DNA of 64,000 bases from Deltaproteobacteria bacterium (GCA_016219185.1 JACRBZ010000074.1:1-64000); one strand, 5' to 3'; shown: positions 34,213-42,646, counted from the stretch's first letter. Translations and numbers: made by a program. The notes: a model not told the origin generated them from the sequence alone.

Positions 34213-34659
34213 TTATTGTTCCGAATTTTTCTGGCATTCCGGGCATATTCCAAAAAAATCAAGACGATGGGAGAGAATTTTATAGCCCGTCTCTTCAGCA
34301 AGCTCCCACGACAAGGCATTAAGCGCGGAAAGATCCGGATCTGTAATCGATTTGCATTTCACGCACATGATATGCGGATGGGGATGGGGATTTTTTCCGT
34401 CATACCGGTTGGTTTCATCCCCAAAACCGATCTCCATGACCTCTCCCAGCTCTTTGAGCAAAGAGACGGTCTTGTAAACAGTGGCCAGGCTCGTTGTGGA
34501 AAATCGCTTCGTTACTTCGCGATGAATCTGTTCCACGCCGGGATGTTCACAGCTATTTGCCAGTATCTCGACAATGGCGATCCGCTGGGGGGTGAGCCTG
34601 AACCCTTTTTCTTTCAGCATATCAACCATGTGATCGAGTCTGGACATGCATGTATTCAT
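34213..34659 (-). CDS. perR: PerR-type Fur family regulator
   Basis: A 148-residue Fur-family repressor. KEKGFRLTPQRIAIVEILANSC is the winged helix, FGDETNRYDGKNPHPHPHIMCVKC the His-rich regulatory metal site with the first CxxC, and FFGICPECQKNSEQ the structural zinc CxxC. Position next to rubrerythrin and under a PerR-box promoter favours PerR over Fur. PerR senses peroxide by metal-catalysed His oxidation. GGGAG precedes the ATG by seven bases. Confidence 0.85.
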   Translation of the reverse strand: MNTCMSRLDHMVDMLKEKGFRLTPQRIAIVEILANSCEHPGVEQIHREVTKRFSTTSLATVYKTVSLLKELGEVMEIGFGDETNRYDGKNPHPHPHIMCVKCKSITDPDLSALNALSWELAEETGYKILSHRLDFFGICPECQKNSEQ

Positions 34660-34684
34660 TATTGGACTCCCGCAGCCGTATGGA

Positions 34685-35041
34685 TCAATTCATCAATTCT
34701 TTTTGAAGCCATTCTTTCACCGGACCCTCAACGGCATAGACGCCTTTGTTGAATGCCACTGATTTTTCAAAAATTGCCTTAATCTTGTCGGGAAGTTCGA
34801 ATTCCGCCAGTTCGACCGCTTCTTCCGAGTTTCTGCGGATCAGATAGACGATAGGGGTTTTCCCCCAGTTGTTGACCACAAAATAATGACTGACATCATT
34901 TTTTGAGCGGACGAGATTGATCCCATGCGCCCAGTTATTTCCCCATTCCAGGTATAGAACAACCGCCTCTTCGGGCGTCATCTGCCAGTCAATGGCATTT
35001 ATCAGTTTTAAATCCTTACGGATGTCATTAAGCTTCATCAT
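34685..35041 (-). CDS. DVU0772 family protein
   Basis: A 118-residue soluble protein whose sequence (MTPEEAVVLYLEWGNNWAHG, SHYFVVNNWGKTPIVYLIRR, NKGVYAVEGPVKEWLQKEL) matches my memory of a Desulfovibrio-type family found near perR and rubrerythrin. The biochemical role is unknown. It is the first gene after a readable promoter and PerR box, so a peroxide or iron stress role is likely. AAGGAGG precedes the ATG. Confidence 0.7.
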   Translation of the reverse strand: MMKLNDIRKDLKLINAIDWQMTPEEAVVLYLEWGNNWAHGINLVRSKNDVSHYFVVNNWGKTPIVYLIRRNSEEAVELAEFELPDKIKAIFEKSVAFNKGVYAVEGPVKEWLQKELMN

Positions 35042-35106
35042 GTTGCCGTCCTCCTTAACAAATTGTTTTAAAACGATCCCTTATACAGGTTTCACATTTT
35101 TGAAGG

Positions 35107-35135
35107 ATAATAACAAAGCCTGATAATCACGTCAA
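35107..35135 (-). promoter_or_regulatory. sigma-70 promoter of the DVU0772-perR-rbr operon
   Basis: Reading leftward, TTGACG (complement of 35130-35135), a 17-base spacer and TATTAT (complement of 35107-35112) make a near-consensus housekeeping promoter. It would start transcription near 35100, about 60 bases before the DVU0772-family start codon. Confidence 0.65.
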
Positions 35136-35144
35136 GATATTATT

Positions 35145-35159
35145 TGATAATTATTATTT
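35145..35159. promoter_or_regulatory. PerR box
   Basis: TGATAATTATTATTT contains the perfect inverted repeat ATAAT-T-ATTAT and agrees with the PerR consensus TTATAATNATTATAA at 12 of 15 positions. It lies 10 bases upstream of the -35 of the leftward perR operon promoter. It could also act on the divergent Ada-like gene. Confidence 0.6.
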
Positions 35160-35322
35160 GTAAATAATTGTTCATGAAACATTAATGCGGGAGACGAAGA
35201 TGGTTTCCGCAGTCCTAATCCGGATACATCTGCATTTCGAAAATGCCGGAAAATTGAGCAATTTCCGGGTGGAAATCATGATTGGATTCAGCTATAACGC
35301 TTAAAGAAATCGGAGGCCGAAA

Positions 35323-36198
35323 ATGAACAAAAAGGAAATTTCTCAGCAATGTCATGATTACATGCGGATAGAGAAGGCAATCGGTTATGTGGAAGCCAAC
35401 TACAAATCTCGGCCCACATTGGATCAAATTGCCGAAAGCATGCATTTGAGCAAATACCATTTCGACAGGCTGTTCAAACGATGGGCCGGTATCAGCCCGA
35501 TTCAATTTCTTCATTTTTTGACGGTCGAACATGCCAAGCAGAAACTGGCCGAATCCCGGAACCTTCTCGACGCCTCCCTGGAAACGGGACTTTCGGGTCC
35601 CGGCCGTCTGCATGATTTGTTTGTGACGTTTGAGGCGATGACACCCGGGGAATTCAAACAAAAGGGAGCGGGCTTGAAAATGGAGTACGGGTTTCATTCC
35701 ACGCCTTTCGGGGAATGTTTTCTGGTCGTAACCGACAGGGGAATTTCTCATCTTGCTTTTGTCGATGCTGAAGACCCTGCCATGGTGTTAAGCCGGTTTC
35801 AGCAAAACTGGCCCGAGGCGACGCTGGCTGAAAACCAGGCCAGAACCGGTTCCATGGTGAATCGTATTTTTAGTTTGGATCAATCCCATGAATCCCGTCC
35901 TTTTCACTTGCTGCTTAAAGGCACGAATTTTCAAGTATCTGTTTGGCGGGCCTTATTGACAATCCCCATGGGAAATGTCGTCAGTTATCAGGATATCGCC
36001 GCCTATATCGGCCGCCCCAAAGCCTTTCGTGCCGTTGGCAGTGCTATCGCCGTCAATCCGGTTGGATACCTGATCCCATGTCATCGCGTGATTGCAAAAT
36101 CGGGACGAATCCATCAATATCGCTGGGGAGTCGTGAGGAAGAAGGCGATTTTAGGTTGGGAAGCAAGCAAAAGCAGTTCTTTCGGGTCTGTCGGATGA
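35323..36198 (+). CDS. Ada-like protein: AraC domain fused to O6-methylguanine-DNA methyltransferase
   Basis: A 291-residue bifunctional protein. An AraC-type helix-turn-helix pair (IAESMHLSKYHFDRLFKRWAG) is followed by a methylguanine methyltransferase domain with PCHRV (Cys253) and its GTNFQVSVWRALLTIPMG helix. Compared with E. coli Ada it lacks the N-terminal zinc domain that accepts methyl from phosphotriesters and turns Ada into an activator. Control here must differ. The acceptor Cys is intact, so repair of O6-alkylguanine is expected. It is divergent from the PerR operon. Confidence 0.9.
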   Translation: MNKKEISQQCHDYMRIEKAIGYVEANYKSRPTLDQIAESMHLSKYHFDRLFKRWAGISPIQFLHFLTVEHAKQKLAESRNLLDASLETGLSGPGRLHDLFVTFEAMTPGEFKQKGAGLKMEYGFHSTPFGECFLVVTDRGISHLAFVDAEDPAMVLSRFQQNWPEATLAENQARTGSMVNRIFSLDQSHESRPFHLLLKGTNFQVSVWRALLTIPMGNVVSYQDIAAYIGRPKAFRAVGSAIAVNPVGYLIPCHRVIAKSGRIHQYRWGVVRKKAILGWEASKSSSFGSVG

Positions 36199-36269
36199 GA
36201 TTAAGCCTGCGTTCCGGCGAGAAATGGCGACTGCGTGGACATCGGCAATTTCAAAGGAGACCTCAATAA

Positions 36270-36935
36270 ATGGGTAAAAAAGACAAAGACGATACTCTCG
36301 ATGAATATCAGAAGTTAAAAAATGAAATCATCATCGAAAAGGTGAATGAAGTATTCCGTTCTCAGCCCAAAAACTACGTTGCCGCTTTGAACGAACTTGG
36401 CTTTGAGTACTGCGAAGATGATGAAGATGACGAAGAGATGGAAGAAAAGAATGCCAGGCCGGAAAACAAGAACCAGCGGGATTTGATCGCATTTTTTGAA
36501 GGGGAGCAAGATGCATCGGAAATGATTTTGGCAACCTTTCTCGCGGAGAGAAATGCAGAGCATCCCAATTTCCCGCTGATCAGGAAATATTTCAAAAATG
36601 CCAACCGAAAATTGAAGGTGCTGCTCCTATATGGCCTTGATCTCTATGCTACCCGGATAGACCTTTTATCCGATTTGGCCTATTTCCATGAATTTGAGAA
36701 TATTCTGAGCATACTCATCGCGAATTACACACGGGCTTGTGTCGAGGAAAAGGACCTGGAAAAATTTACCGAGCTTGCTCAGGATTTTTATGATGCCACA
36801 AATCCCGACGGCTATGAAGCGCTGTTTGCTCTTCAGGAAATATTCGAACCGCATACGGAACAACGAAAAATCATTGATTTTTTGATTGCAGAAGAAGAGG
36901 AAGCGGGAAAGTCGATGATGCCAATTAAATTTTAA
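36270..36935 (+). CDS. acidic hypothetical protein
   Basis: A 221-residue soluble protein I cannot assign. The N-terminal third carries a run of Asp and Glu (CEDDEDDEEMEEK, residues about 50-62). The rest is helical, with LLLYGLDLYATRIDLLSDLAYFHEF suggesting helix-turn-helix-like or HEAT-like packing. It lies between the Ada-like and HD genes, all rightward. The acidic segment resembles that of DNA-mimic or chaperone-like proteins, but nothing specific supports that. Confidence 0.65.
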   Translation: MGKKDKDDTLDEYQKLKNEIIIEKVNEVFRSQPKNYVAALNELGFEYCEDDEDDEEMEEKNARPENKNQRDLIAFFEGEQDASEMILATFLAERNAEHPNFPLIRKYFKNANRKLKVLLLYGLDLYATRIDLLSDLAYFHEFENILSILIANYTRACVEEKDLEKFTELAQDFYDATNPDGYEALFALQEIFEPHTEQRKIIDFLIAEEEEAGKSMMPIKF

Positions 36936-36987
36936 AAGCATCCACGAACAAAGGCATTCAATAATAAAAAACATTGGGGGCAGAATC

Positions 36988-37527
36988 GTGAGTCTTCGCA
37001 CTTCCTTTCCACTGGTCGATGAAATTCTTGGTGCGTTCGCCGGCCCCCTTGGCGGGGCTATGGGCGCCTACCGGAATCATGTCTACCGTGTCCTGAACTA
37101 TCTGCTCCTTCTTGCGCCGGAACAAAGCGGTGATGCCGATCTCTGGCACATTGCCGCTGCCTTTCATGACCTGGGTATCTGGACAGACGGGACATTCGAC
37201 TACCTGGAGCCTTCCAGGCGCCTGGCCAGAAATTACCTTGGCGCAAAAGGACTTGCGCATTTTGTTCCTGAGGTCGAAGCCATCATCACCCACCATCACA
37301 AGCTTTCTCCTTACCGTGGGGTGTTTTCGTCAACGGTAGAGCCCTTCCGCCAGGCCGATCTGGTCGATGTTTCCCTGGGAACCATCCGTTTTGGCATCAG
37401 CCCGGCATGGGTTTGCGCCGTCAAGGCGGAGTTCCCGAATGCCGGCTTTCACCGCCGCCTCATTGCGCTCACCTGCCGGCAGTTTCTTTGTAACCCGGTC
37501 CATCCCCTGCCGATGGTACGCTGGTAG
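36988..37527 (+). CDS. HD-domain phosphohydrolase-like protein
   Basis: A 179-residue HD-superfamily protein. YRNHVYRVLNYL gives the first His, WHIAAAFHDLGIWTD the His-Asp pair, and IITHHHKLSPY further metal ligands, the pattern of phosphohydrolases acting on nucleotides. It starts with GTG at 36988 after GGGGG. The tail HPLPMVRW recurs in mutated form on the far side of the hicAB locus at 38179-38205. Confidence 0.75.
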   Translation: MSLRTSFPLVDEILGAFAGPLGGAMGAYRNHVYRVLNYLLLLAPEQSGDADLWHIAAAFHDLGIWTDGTFDYLEPSRRLARNYLGAKGLAHFVPEVEAIITHHHKLSPYRGVFSSTVEPFRQADLVDVSLGTIRFGISPAWVCAVKAEFPNAGFHRRLIALTCRQFLCNPVHPLPMVRW

Positions 37528-37612
37528 ATGATATGGTTCCTGTACTGACTATGGTGATTGTTACGCGACAGGCACCAGTGGTGGCACATAGCGGTAGTTG
37601 AGTCCGGCTACA

Positions 37613-37936
37613 TTACAATCTTGACAAGATAAATTGGTTGACGGAAACACCCTCTTCGGCTGATCGGATTACAAGCTCTCTGTGTTTTTCGGCAGGCACC
37701 CTAAGAGTCAAATGTCCCCGGAATTTCTTGAGACCAAATGGAGTGGGGATTGGTTCCCCTTCTTCCTTAAGCCAAGCAATGGTTTCTCCCACCACCAATT
37801 CTATTTCCCGCAAAGCATCCGCAAGCGTGTTGCCGTGGGTGGCCAAAGAAGGAAATTCAAGGCATCTGGCTATATGGCTGTTGTCTTCTTCAGACCATTC
37901 AATTCGGAATGTGTATTTGCCGATATTATTTTTCAT
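37613..37936 (-). CDS. hicB: HicB antitoxin with C-terminal RHH-like domain
   Basis: A 107-residue HicB: KYTFRIEWSEEDNSHIARCLEFP and LATHGNTLADALREIELVVG form the partial RNase-H fold, and LTLRVPAEKHRELVIRSAEEGVSVNQFILSRL is a ribbon-helix-helix DNA-binding tail. It should repress its operon at the inverted repeat 38129-38150. The start at 37936 overlaps the end of the hicA remnant by 11 bases. The antitoxin looks intact although the toxin is broken. Confidence 0.85.
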   Translation of the reverse strand: MKNNIGKYTFRIEWSEEDNSHIARCLEFPSLATHGNTLADALREIELVVGETIAWLKEEGEPIPTPFGLKKFRGHLTLRVPAEKHRELVIRSAEEGVSVNQFILSRL

Positions 37937-38122
37937 GTTGCACCTCAAGCTTTTTTATGGCTTTGATAATATCCTTTACCTGATACGGCTTGGCCATCTT
38001 GCCGTCTTTTTGAAGATGAAGTGACTTCCCCTGATTCTGGGTTCGCCGAAATGCTTTTGGCAAATGGCAATCAAATCATCAAATGCAACATTGGATGGGG
38101 TGTTTAAGATGTTTTTCTTCAT
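37926..38122 (-). pseudogene. hicA: HicA toxin with internal deletion and frameshift
   Basis: Leftward from the ATG at 38122 the frame reads MKKNILNTPSNVAFDDLIAI, CQKHFGEPRIRGSHFIFKK and then leaves the family. The downstream HicA tail KDGKMAKPYQVKDIIKAIKK continues in another frame to a TAA at 37926-37928. A segment that in HicA proteins joins SHxIF to the KDGKAKPYQV tail is missing. A deletion of about 14 codons with a frame change explains this. The toxin should be inactive. Confidence 0.75.
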
Positions 38123-38128
38123 AATATT

Positions 38129-38150
38129 ATGATAGTGAATGTGCTATCAT
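38129..38150. promoter_or_regulatory. inverted repeat, candidate HicB operator
   Basis: ATGATAG (38129-38135) and CTATCAT (38144-38150) form a perfect inverted repeat with an eight-base centre, seven bases upstream of the hicA start codon. The partner HicB carries a DNA-binding tail, so autoregulation at this site is expected. Confidence 0.55.
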
Positions 38151-38627
38151 TCGTCAAGAAAAAACCCATTGACGCCCTCCCCTGCCGATGGTCCGTTGAT
38201 AGATGTCCTGAAATTCAGGGACATCATATTTTCCAGGCGGATCATATAATTGATAGGCGCATGGTCGGAAAGAAATTTCGGCGGATCCATCCACCTGCGG
38301 GCGTTGCTGGATTTGTGATGTATCCTCAATCAACCGGACACCCTTTCCGATACAGCCAATCCCGAAAAGAATCAACAAAACATTTGGGCTGTGAATCTTC
38401 GATGAAGTTTCTTTTCTGATTTCCGGGAATGAAAAAGATGGAAAGTGCGTGCCGGTTCTGTTAAAATATTGTCTGAAGCTGAACGGCAAATTATTGATTT
38501 TTTATTGATGAAGGGTTTTCAGGTGCAGCAGATGGGTTGTTGAAGGTTGATTTGCGGGACACCGATACCAGGCTGTTGAGACGATTGATTAAAAATAAAC
38601 AATTCAACTCTAATCGCAGGTTGCCCG
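38151..38627. other. gene-poor stretch with remnant of the HD-gene 3' end
   Basis: At 38179-38205, 24 of 27 bases match the end of the HD gene (37504-37530), including the stop region. The remaining 400 bases have short open frames on both strands without recognisable family features. I see no convincing gene. The stretch ends just before the PhoH start. Confidence 0.4.
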
Positions 38628-39959
38628 ATGCCACGAAAAAAGAAAACCACGTTTATTCTCGATACCAATGTCATCCTTCATGACAGCGCCTGTATTTATC
38701 AATTTGCAGAAAACAATCTCATCATCCCCGTAACGGTTCTTGAAGAACTCGATCAGTTTAAAAAAGGCAGTGAAATCCTGAACTTCCATGCCCGTGAATT
38801 TGTCCGCACGTTGGATCTGCTGTGCGGCGAGCAACTATTCAACGGCGGCGTCCCAATCGGACCGGGTCTGGGAAAAATCAACGTCAAGCTGGACAGGAAA
38901 TTCCATGAAGATCTTATTTTAAGCTTTTCGGAATCCAGGCCCGACCATCATGTCCTCAACATCGCCTACCTTACCGCAAAGGAAAATCCATCCATCCAGG
39001 TTATCCTGGTTACCAAGGACGTCAACCTGCGGATAAAGGCAAAATCCATCGGCCTCGTTGCCCAGGATTATAAAAGCGATCAGATAAAGGACATTTCAAC
39101 GCTTTACACGGGAAAACGCCTTGTCGAAAATATCCCCGGAATCGTTTTGAATAAGCTGTATGAAGCGCCATTTGAACTGGATCCATCGGAGCTGTCCCTG
39201 GAAAAAGAACCCGTGGCAAACGAATATTTTATCCTCAGAAACGACAATAAATCCGCTCTGGCAATTTACGATTCGATCAGTCTAAAAATCCGTCGAATCG
39301 ATAAAAATCCGGCTTTCGGCATCCTGCCGCGCAATGCGGAGCAAACCTTTGCCCTGGACGCCCCGACCAACAACAATATTCAACTGGTTACGCTAAGCGG
39401 TAAAGCCGGCACCGGGAAAACCCTCCTTGCCCTGGCCGCAGCCCTGCAACGCAAAAAGAATTACCGCCAGATTTTTCTGGCAAGACCGGTCGTTCCGCTC
39501 AGCAATAAGGACATCGGCTTTCTTCCCGGGGATATCGAATCCAAGCTGGATCCGTACATGCAGCCGTTGTTTGATAATTTAAGCGTCATCAAGTCTCATT
39601 TCGGTAAAACCGAATCCTCGCGGGATGACATCAATAAACTGCTGCAGGAAAATAAACTCCTCATATCCGCCCTGGCGTACATTCGCGGACGCAGCCTGGT
39701 GAACATATACTTTATCGTCGATGAGGCCCAGAACCTGACTCCCCACGAGGTCAAAACGATTATTACCCGGGCCGGGGAGAATACGAAAATTGTTTTCACG
39801 GGCGATATTTTTCAGATCGATCATCCCTATCTGAACACGCAGTCCAATGGGCTCAGCTATCTGATTGAAAAAATGCATGGGCAAAAACTCTACGCCCACA
39901 TCAATCTAGAAAAAGGGGAACGCTCGGAGCTGTCCGAACTGGCCAGCAATCTTTTGTAG
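38628..39959 (+). CDS. PhoH2-type PIN domain-ATPase
   Basis: A 443-residue protein with an N-terminal PIN ribonuclease domain (TTFILDTNVILHDSACIYQF, VLEELDQFKKG, ILVTKDVNLRIKAK) and a C-terminal PhoH ATPase (LSGKAGTGKTLLALAAALQ Walker A, VNIYFIVDEAQNLTPHEVKT Walker B). PhoH2-type proteins unwind and cut RNA. Both nuclease acidic residues and the P-loop are intact. It stands alone between hicAB and the decayed AraC gene. Confidence 0.9.
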   Translation: MPRKKKTTFILDTNVILHDSACIYQFAENNLIIPVTVLEELDQFKKGSEILNFHAREFVRTLDLLCGEQLFNGGVPIGPGLGKINVKLDRKFHEDLILSFSESRPDHHVLNIAYLTAKENPSIQVILVTKDVNLRIKAKSIGLVAQDYKSDQIKDISTLYTGKRLVENIPGIVLNKLYEAPFELDPSELSLEKEPVANEYFILRNDNKSALAIYDSISLKIRRIDKNPAFGILPRNAEQTFALDAPTNNNIQLVTLSGKAGTGKTLLALAAALQRKKNYRQIFLARPVVPLSNKDIGFLPGDIESKLDPYMQPLFDNLSVIKSHFGKTESSRDDINKLLQENKLLISALAYIRGRSLVNIYFIVDEAQNLTPHEVKTIITRAGENTKIVFTGDIFQIDHPYLNTQSNGLSYLIEKMHGQKLYAHINLEKGERSELSELASNLL

Positions 39960-40033
39960 ACCTGTTCTTTACCGCGCCATGACAAAGGATGTTGTTCTGA
40001 AGCGATCCGAGCTTTTAGGGGTTGATCACAAAC

Positions 40034-40269
40034 ATATCCTTCGGTTCAGCAAGCAAATCGATCAACCGTTGAAAGGCGGTGAGCAGCGGCGCGGTTCGTA
40101 CATAATGCTCGTCGGCTGGGTCGGTTCGTCCCGCCAGTGACAAGCCCGGGATTGCGGTCATAGGCTGGTCGCCTTTATCGGTCCATCGGGCAATGCGCTT
40201 TCAGAAAGCTTCGCGCGCAACCTCAATTCTGTTACCCTCAAACGCCTGCTTGGCGGCCTATTTTTGCGT
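40034..40269 (-). pseudogene. decayed copy of the AraC regulator gene at 48596
   Basis: The minus strand aligns with the intact regulator gene at 48596. The ATG is changed to ACG (complement of 40267-40269). The part coding IARWTDKGDQPMTAIPGLSL follows in broken frames, then the match jumps from the MYEPR region to PLLTAFQRLIDLL. The roughly 80-codon middle is lost and the DNA-binding half is absent. The upstream region (40312-40376) is also shared with the other two copies. It is clearly non-functional. Confidence 0.7.
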
Positions 40270-40404
40270 TGATATCTCTTTTTTCCATCACCCCACAAGA
40301 CTCCACTTCGCGGTGCAACCCAATTATTCAAGACATCGGACGATCAGGCAATAAATCAGCAGGATTGGTCTACCACCTTTATTCCATCATAATTATAATA
40401 TACT

Positions 40405-41058
40405 TCAAACTGGATCAATTTGCGGTTTCCTAAAAAGTTGGAATCTTAGGGAAAGCAGCGAATCCAGGTCTGATTTATGGTCTGTATGGGTTTTGCTCAA
40501 GCATTCTGTAATTGCGGCCTTAAACGTACCGAATGTAGAATAGTATCTGGAATACAGGCATTGTTTCTTTACGAATTTCCACAACCGCTCAATCAGATTA
40601 AGATTGGGCGAATATGCGGTTAAGAAACAAAGCTCTATCCCCAATCGATCTGCCATTTCCTTTACCAGTTTACATTTCTGATAACGGGCATTGTCCAAAA
40701 ACAAACTGATGGGAATGCCCGGGTTAAGCGCAGACAATTTGGTCAAAAGTTCGCAAACACTCATTGCATTGATGTAGGTTTCATTGGTGACAGTAACAAG
40801 TTCATGCGTAATGGCATTTATGGCGCCTAAGACGTTGAAGCGTTGTCGGCCGGAAGGAGCTTTGATGAAGATCCGGGATAAAGACCATAAATATCCCAGA
40901 AAAGGCGCAAGAACAAAATGGGCTGCATCTACGAAAAATACTGAGCGGTTACCCGCTTTTGCCTCGGCCAAACGTGGCTCTATCTCTTCTTTAAGATAGA
41001 CCGCTTGTTCGTCTGGATCAGCTTTTGCAGGGATCATTCCGACTTTGCGACAACGCAA
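40405..41058 (-). CDS. IS630 transposase, DDE catalytic part (orfB)
   Basis: A 217-residue C-terminal part with the IS630 DDE core: SVFFVDAAHFVLAPF (first Asp), ISLFLDNARYQKCKL (second Asp) and FLTAYSPNLNLIERLWKFVKK (final Glu). It overlaps the upstream ORF by 25 bases in the -1 frame. Its apparent TTG start is probably not used; production is more likely by frameshift from orfA. Confidence 0.85.
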   Translation of the reverse strand: MRCRKVGMIPAKADPDEQAVYLKEEIEPRLAEAKAGNRSVFFVDAAHFVLAPFLGYLWSLSRIFIKAPSGRQRFNVLGAINAITHELVTVTNETYINAMSVCELLTKLSALNPGIPISLFLDNARYQKCKLVKEMADRLGIELCFLTAYSPNLNLIERLWKFVKKQCLYSRYYSTFGTFKAAITECLSKTHTDHKSDLDSLLSLRFQLFRKPQIDPV

Positions 41059-41453
41059 ATGGAGTTTTTTTTAAGGAACTCCCGAACTCTGCTTTCGCTA
41101 CGCTTTATGCCTGTTATGGCTTCTATGTCACTTTGAGCCTCCTTGATCGTAGCAGGCGGGTTTTCACGAAAATGGGCTTCGAGTGATTTTATGTGGATTT
41201 CCAGATCACCGACCTGGCGGTAAATATTGAGCTCTTTAAGCTTTTCAATACCGCCTTCTTTGTACAACTGGAAGTAGTCCCGCATTGTGTTTTCAGATAC
41301 TCCGCCCAATTTTGCAATTTGGGCATGCGGCAAATTGTGGCTTTTGAGCCATAAAACTTCCATACGACGTTGTACCATTGGAACCAGATAGTGATAACGC
41401 TCGTAGTTCAATTGATCGATAATTTCGGGTGTGAATTCAAGATCTATTGTCAT
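41034..41453 (-). CDS. IS630 transposase, DNA-binding part (orfA)
   Basis: A 139-residue N-terminal part with helix-turn-helix domains (LPHAQIAKLGGVSENTMRDYF and ESRVREFLKK). A slippery heptamer A-AAA-AAC (complement of 41064-41070) lies near its end. A -1 slip there changes ...FLKKNS to ...FLKKKLHLRCRKVGMIPAK, which joins the orfB frame exactly as in full-length IS630 transposases. Confidence 0.8.
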   Translation of the reverse strand: MTIDLEFTPEIIDQLNYERYHYLVPMVQRRMEVLWLKSHNLPHAQIAKLGGVSENTMRDYFQLYKEGGIEKLKELNIYRQVGDLEIHIKSLEAHFRENPPATIKEAQSDIEAITGIKRSESRVREFLKKNSICVVAKSE

Positions 41454-41612
41454 GGATCAACCATATCAGAATATGGATAAAGAGTCTCTAAAAAACGCAA
41501 TTTGTACCAATTCACAGTATAGAATCATCGACAAGGTGGAAAATAGATGTGAGCAAAGTCTACGAAATATTTCCATCATAAACAATTATGAGAAAAATAT
41601 AGGAGACAAAAA

Positions 41613-42608
41613 ATGCAAAAACGTAAATTGGGAAAAAGCGGCCTGGAAGTTTCGGCTCTCGGGCTCGGCTGCATGGTAATGAGTTTTGGCTACGGTCCGG
41701 CTGCGGACAAGCGGGAGGCGATCTCACTGATTCGGTCAGCCGTCGAACGTGGCGTGACATTCTTCGACACCGCGGAAATCTATGGCCCGTTCACCAATGA
41801 AGAGCTCGTGGGCGAAGCCCTTGCCCCCTTCCGGGGCCAGGTGGTGATTGCCACCAAGTTCGGGTTTGATCTTGGTGCCGACGTTGTGGGCGCTCCAGGC
41901 CTTAATAGCCGGCCGGAGCACATCAAGCAGGTCGCCGAGACCTCGCTCAGGCGCCTGAAGACCGATGTCATTGATCTGTTCTATCAGCACCGCGTCGACC
42001 CGAACGTGCCGATCGAGGATGTGGCGGGAGCGGTGAACGACCTGATCCGGCAAGGCAAGGTCAGGCACTTCGGCCTTTCCGAGGCTGGCGCACGGACGAT
42101 CCGTCGCGCGCACGCAGTCCAGCCGGTCACTGCGGTTCAGAACGAATACTCGATTTGGACGAGGGATCCCGAGGCGGAGGTGCTGCCGGTATGCGAGGAA
42201 CTCGGGATCGGCTTTGTTCCCTGGAGTCCACTGGGGCAGGGATTCCTCACGGGGAAAGTCGATGCCAGCATGACCTTCGACACCAACTCGGACCTTCGGG
42301 CCGTCTTTCCTCGCTTCACGCCGGAGGCACGGAAAGCGAACCAGCCGGTGGTCGATCTGCTCAAGAACATCGCCGGACGGAAAGATGCGACACCTGCTCA
42401 GATAGCCCTTGCCTGGCAGCTCGCCCGGAAGCCGTGGATTGTTCCAATTCCGGGTACGACGAAGCTGGAGCACCTGGACGAGAACATCGGAGCATCTGAA
42501 ATCGAACTGACGTCCGACGACCTCCGTGAGATAGATGGCGCCTTCTCAAAAATCACGGTGCAGGGGGCTCGGCTTCCGGAAGAACATATGAAACTGATAG
42601 ACCGCTGA
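41613..42608 (+). CDS. aldo/keto reductase
   Basis: A 331-residue TIM-barrel NADPH oxidoreductase of the AKR superfamily (YajO/AKR13-like). FDTAEIYGPFTNEELVGEAL holds the catalytic Asp and Tyr, VVIATKFGF the Lys, FYQHRVDPN the His, and KVRHFGLSEAG a later strand. It reduces aldehydes or ketones. GGAG precedes the ATG. It is the first of two closely similar reductases in the island (the other at 46331). The region upstream holds the IS630 and the broken AraC gene. Confidence 0.9.
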   Translation: MQKRKLGKSGLEVSALGLGCMVMSFGYGPAADKREAISLIRSAVERGVTFFDTAEIYGPFTNEELVGEALAPFRGQVVIATKFGFDLGADVVGAPGLNSRPEHIKQVAETSLRRLKTDVIDLFYQHRVDPNVPIEDVAGAVNDLIRQGKVRHFGLSEAGARTIRRAHAVQPVTAVQNEYSIWTRDPEAEVLPVCEELGIGFVPWSPLGQGFLTGKVDASMTFDTNSDLRAVFPRFTPEARKANQPVVDLLKNIAGRKDATPAQIALAWQLARKPWIVPIPGTTKLEHLDENIGASEIELTSDDLREIDGAFSKITVQGARLPEEHMKLIDR

Positions 42609-42646
42609 AAGGCATGAAAATGTGTTTAAAGAAAGGAGATAAAACA

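Larger units (their letters stand above)
40401..41519 (-). mobile_element. IS630-family insertion sequence
   Basis: A 1,119-bp element with imperfect terminal inverted repeats. The left end begins TACTTCAAACTGG and the right end is its near complement (CCAATTCACAGTA). It is flanked by TA at 40399-40400 and 41520-41521, the target duplication typical of IS630. It carries a two-frame transposase. It inserted between the decayed AraC gene's promoter region and the aldo/keto reductase gene at 41613. Confidence 0.8.

Noticed and set aside
38154..38489. Minus-strand frame before PhoH resembling a nuclease tail
   Set aside because: A short 'SDHAP' resemblance in one frame only; no conserved domain and no start, so no gene was called.
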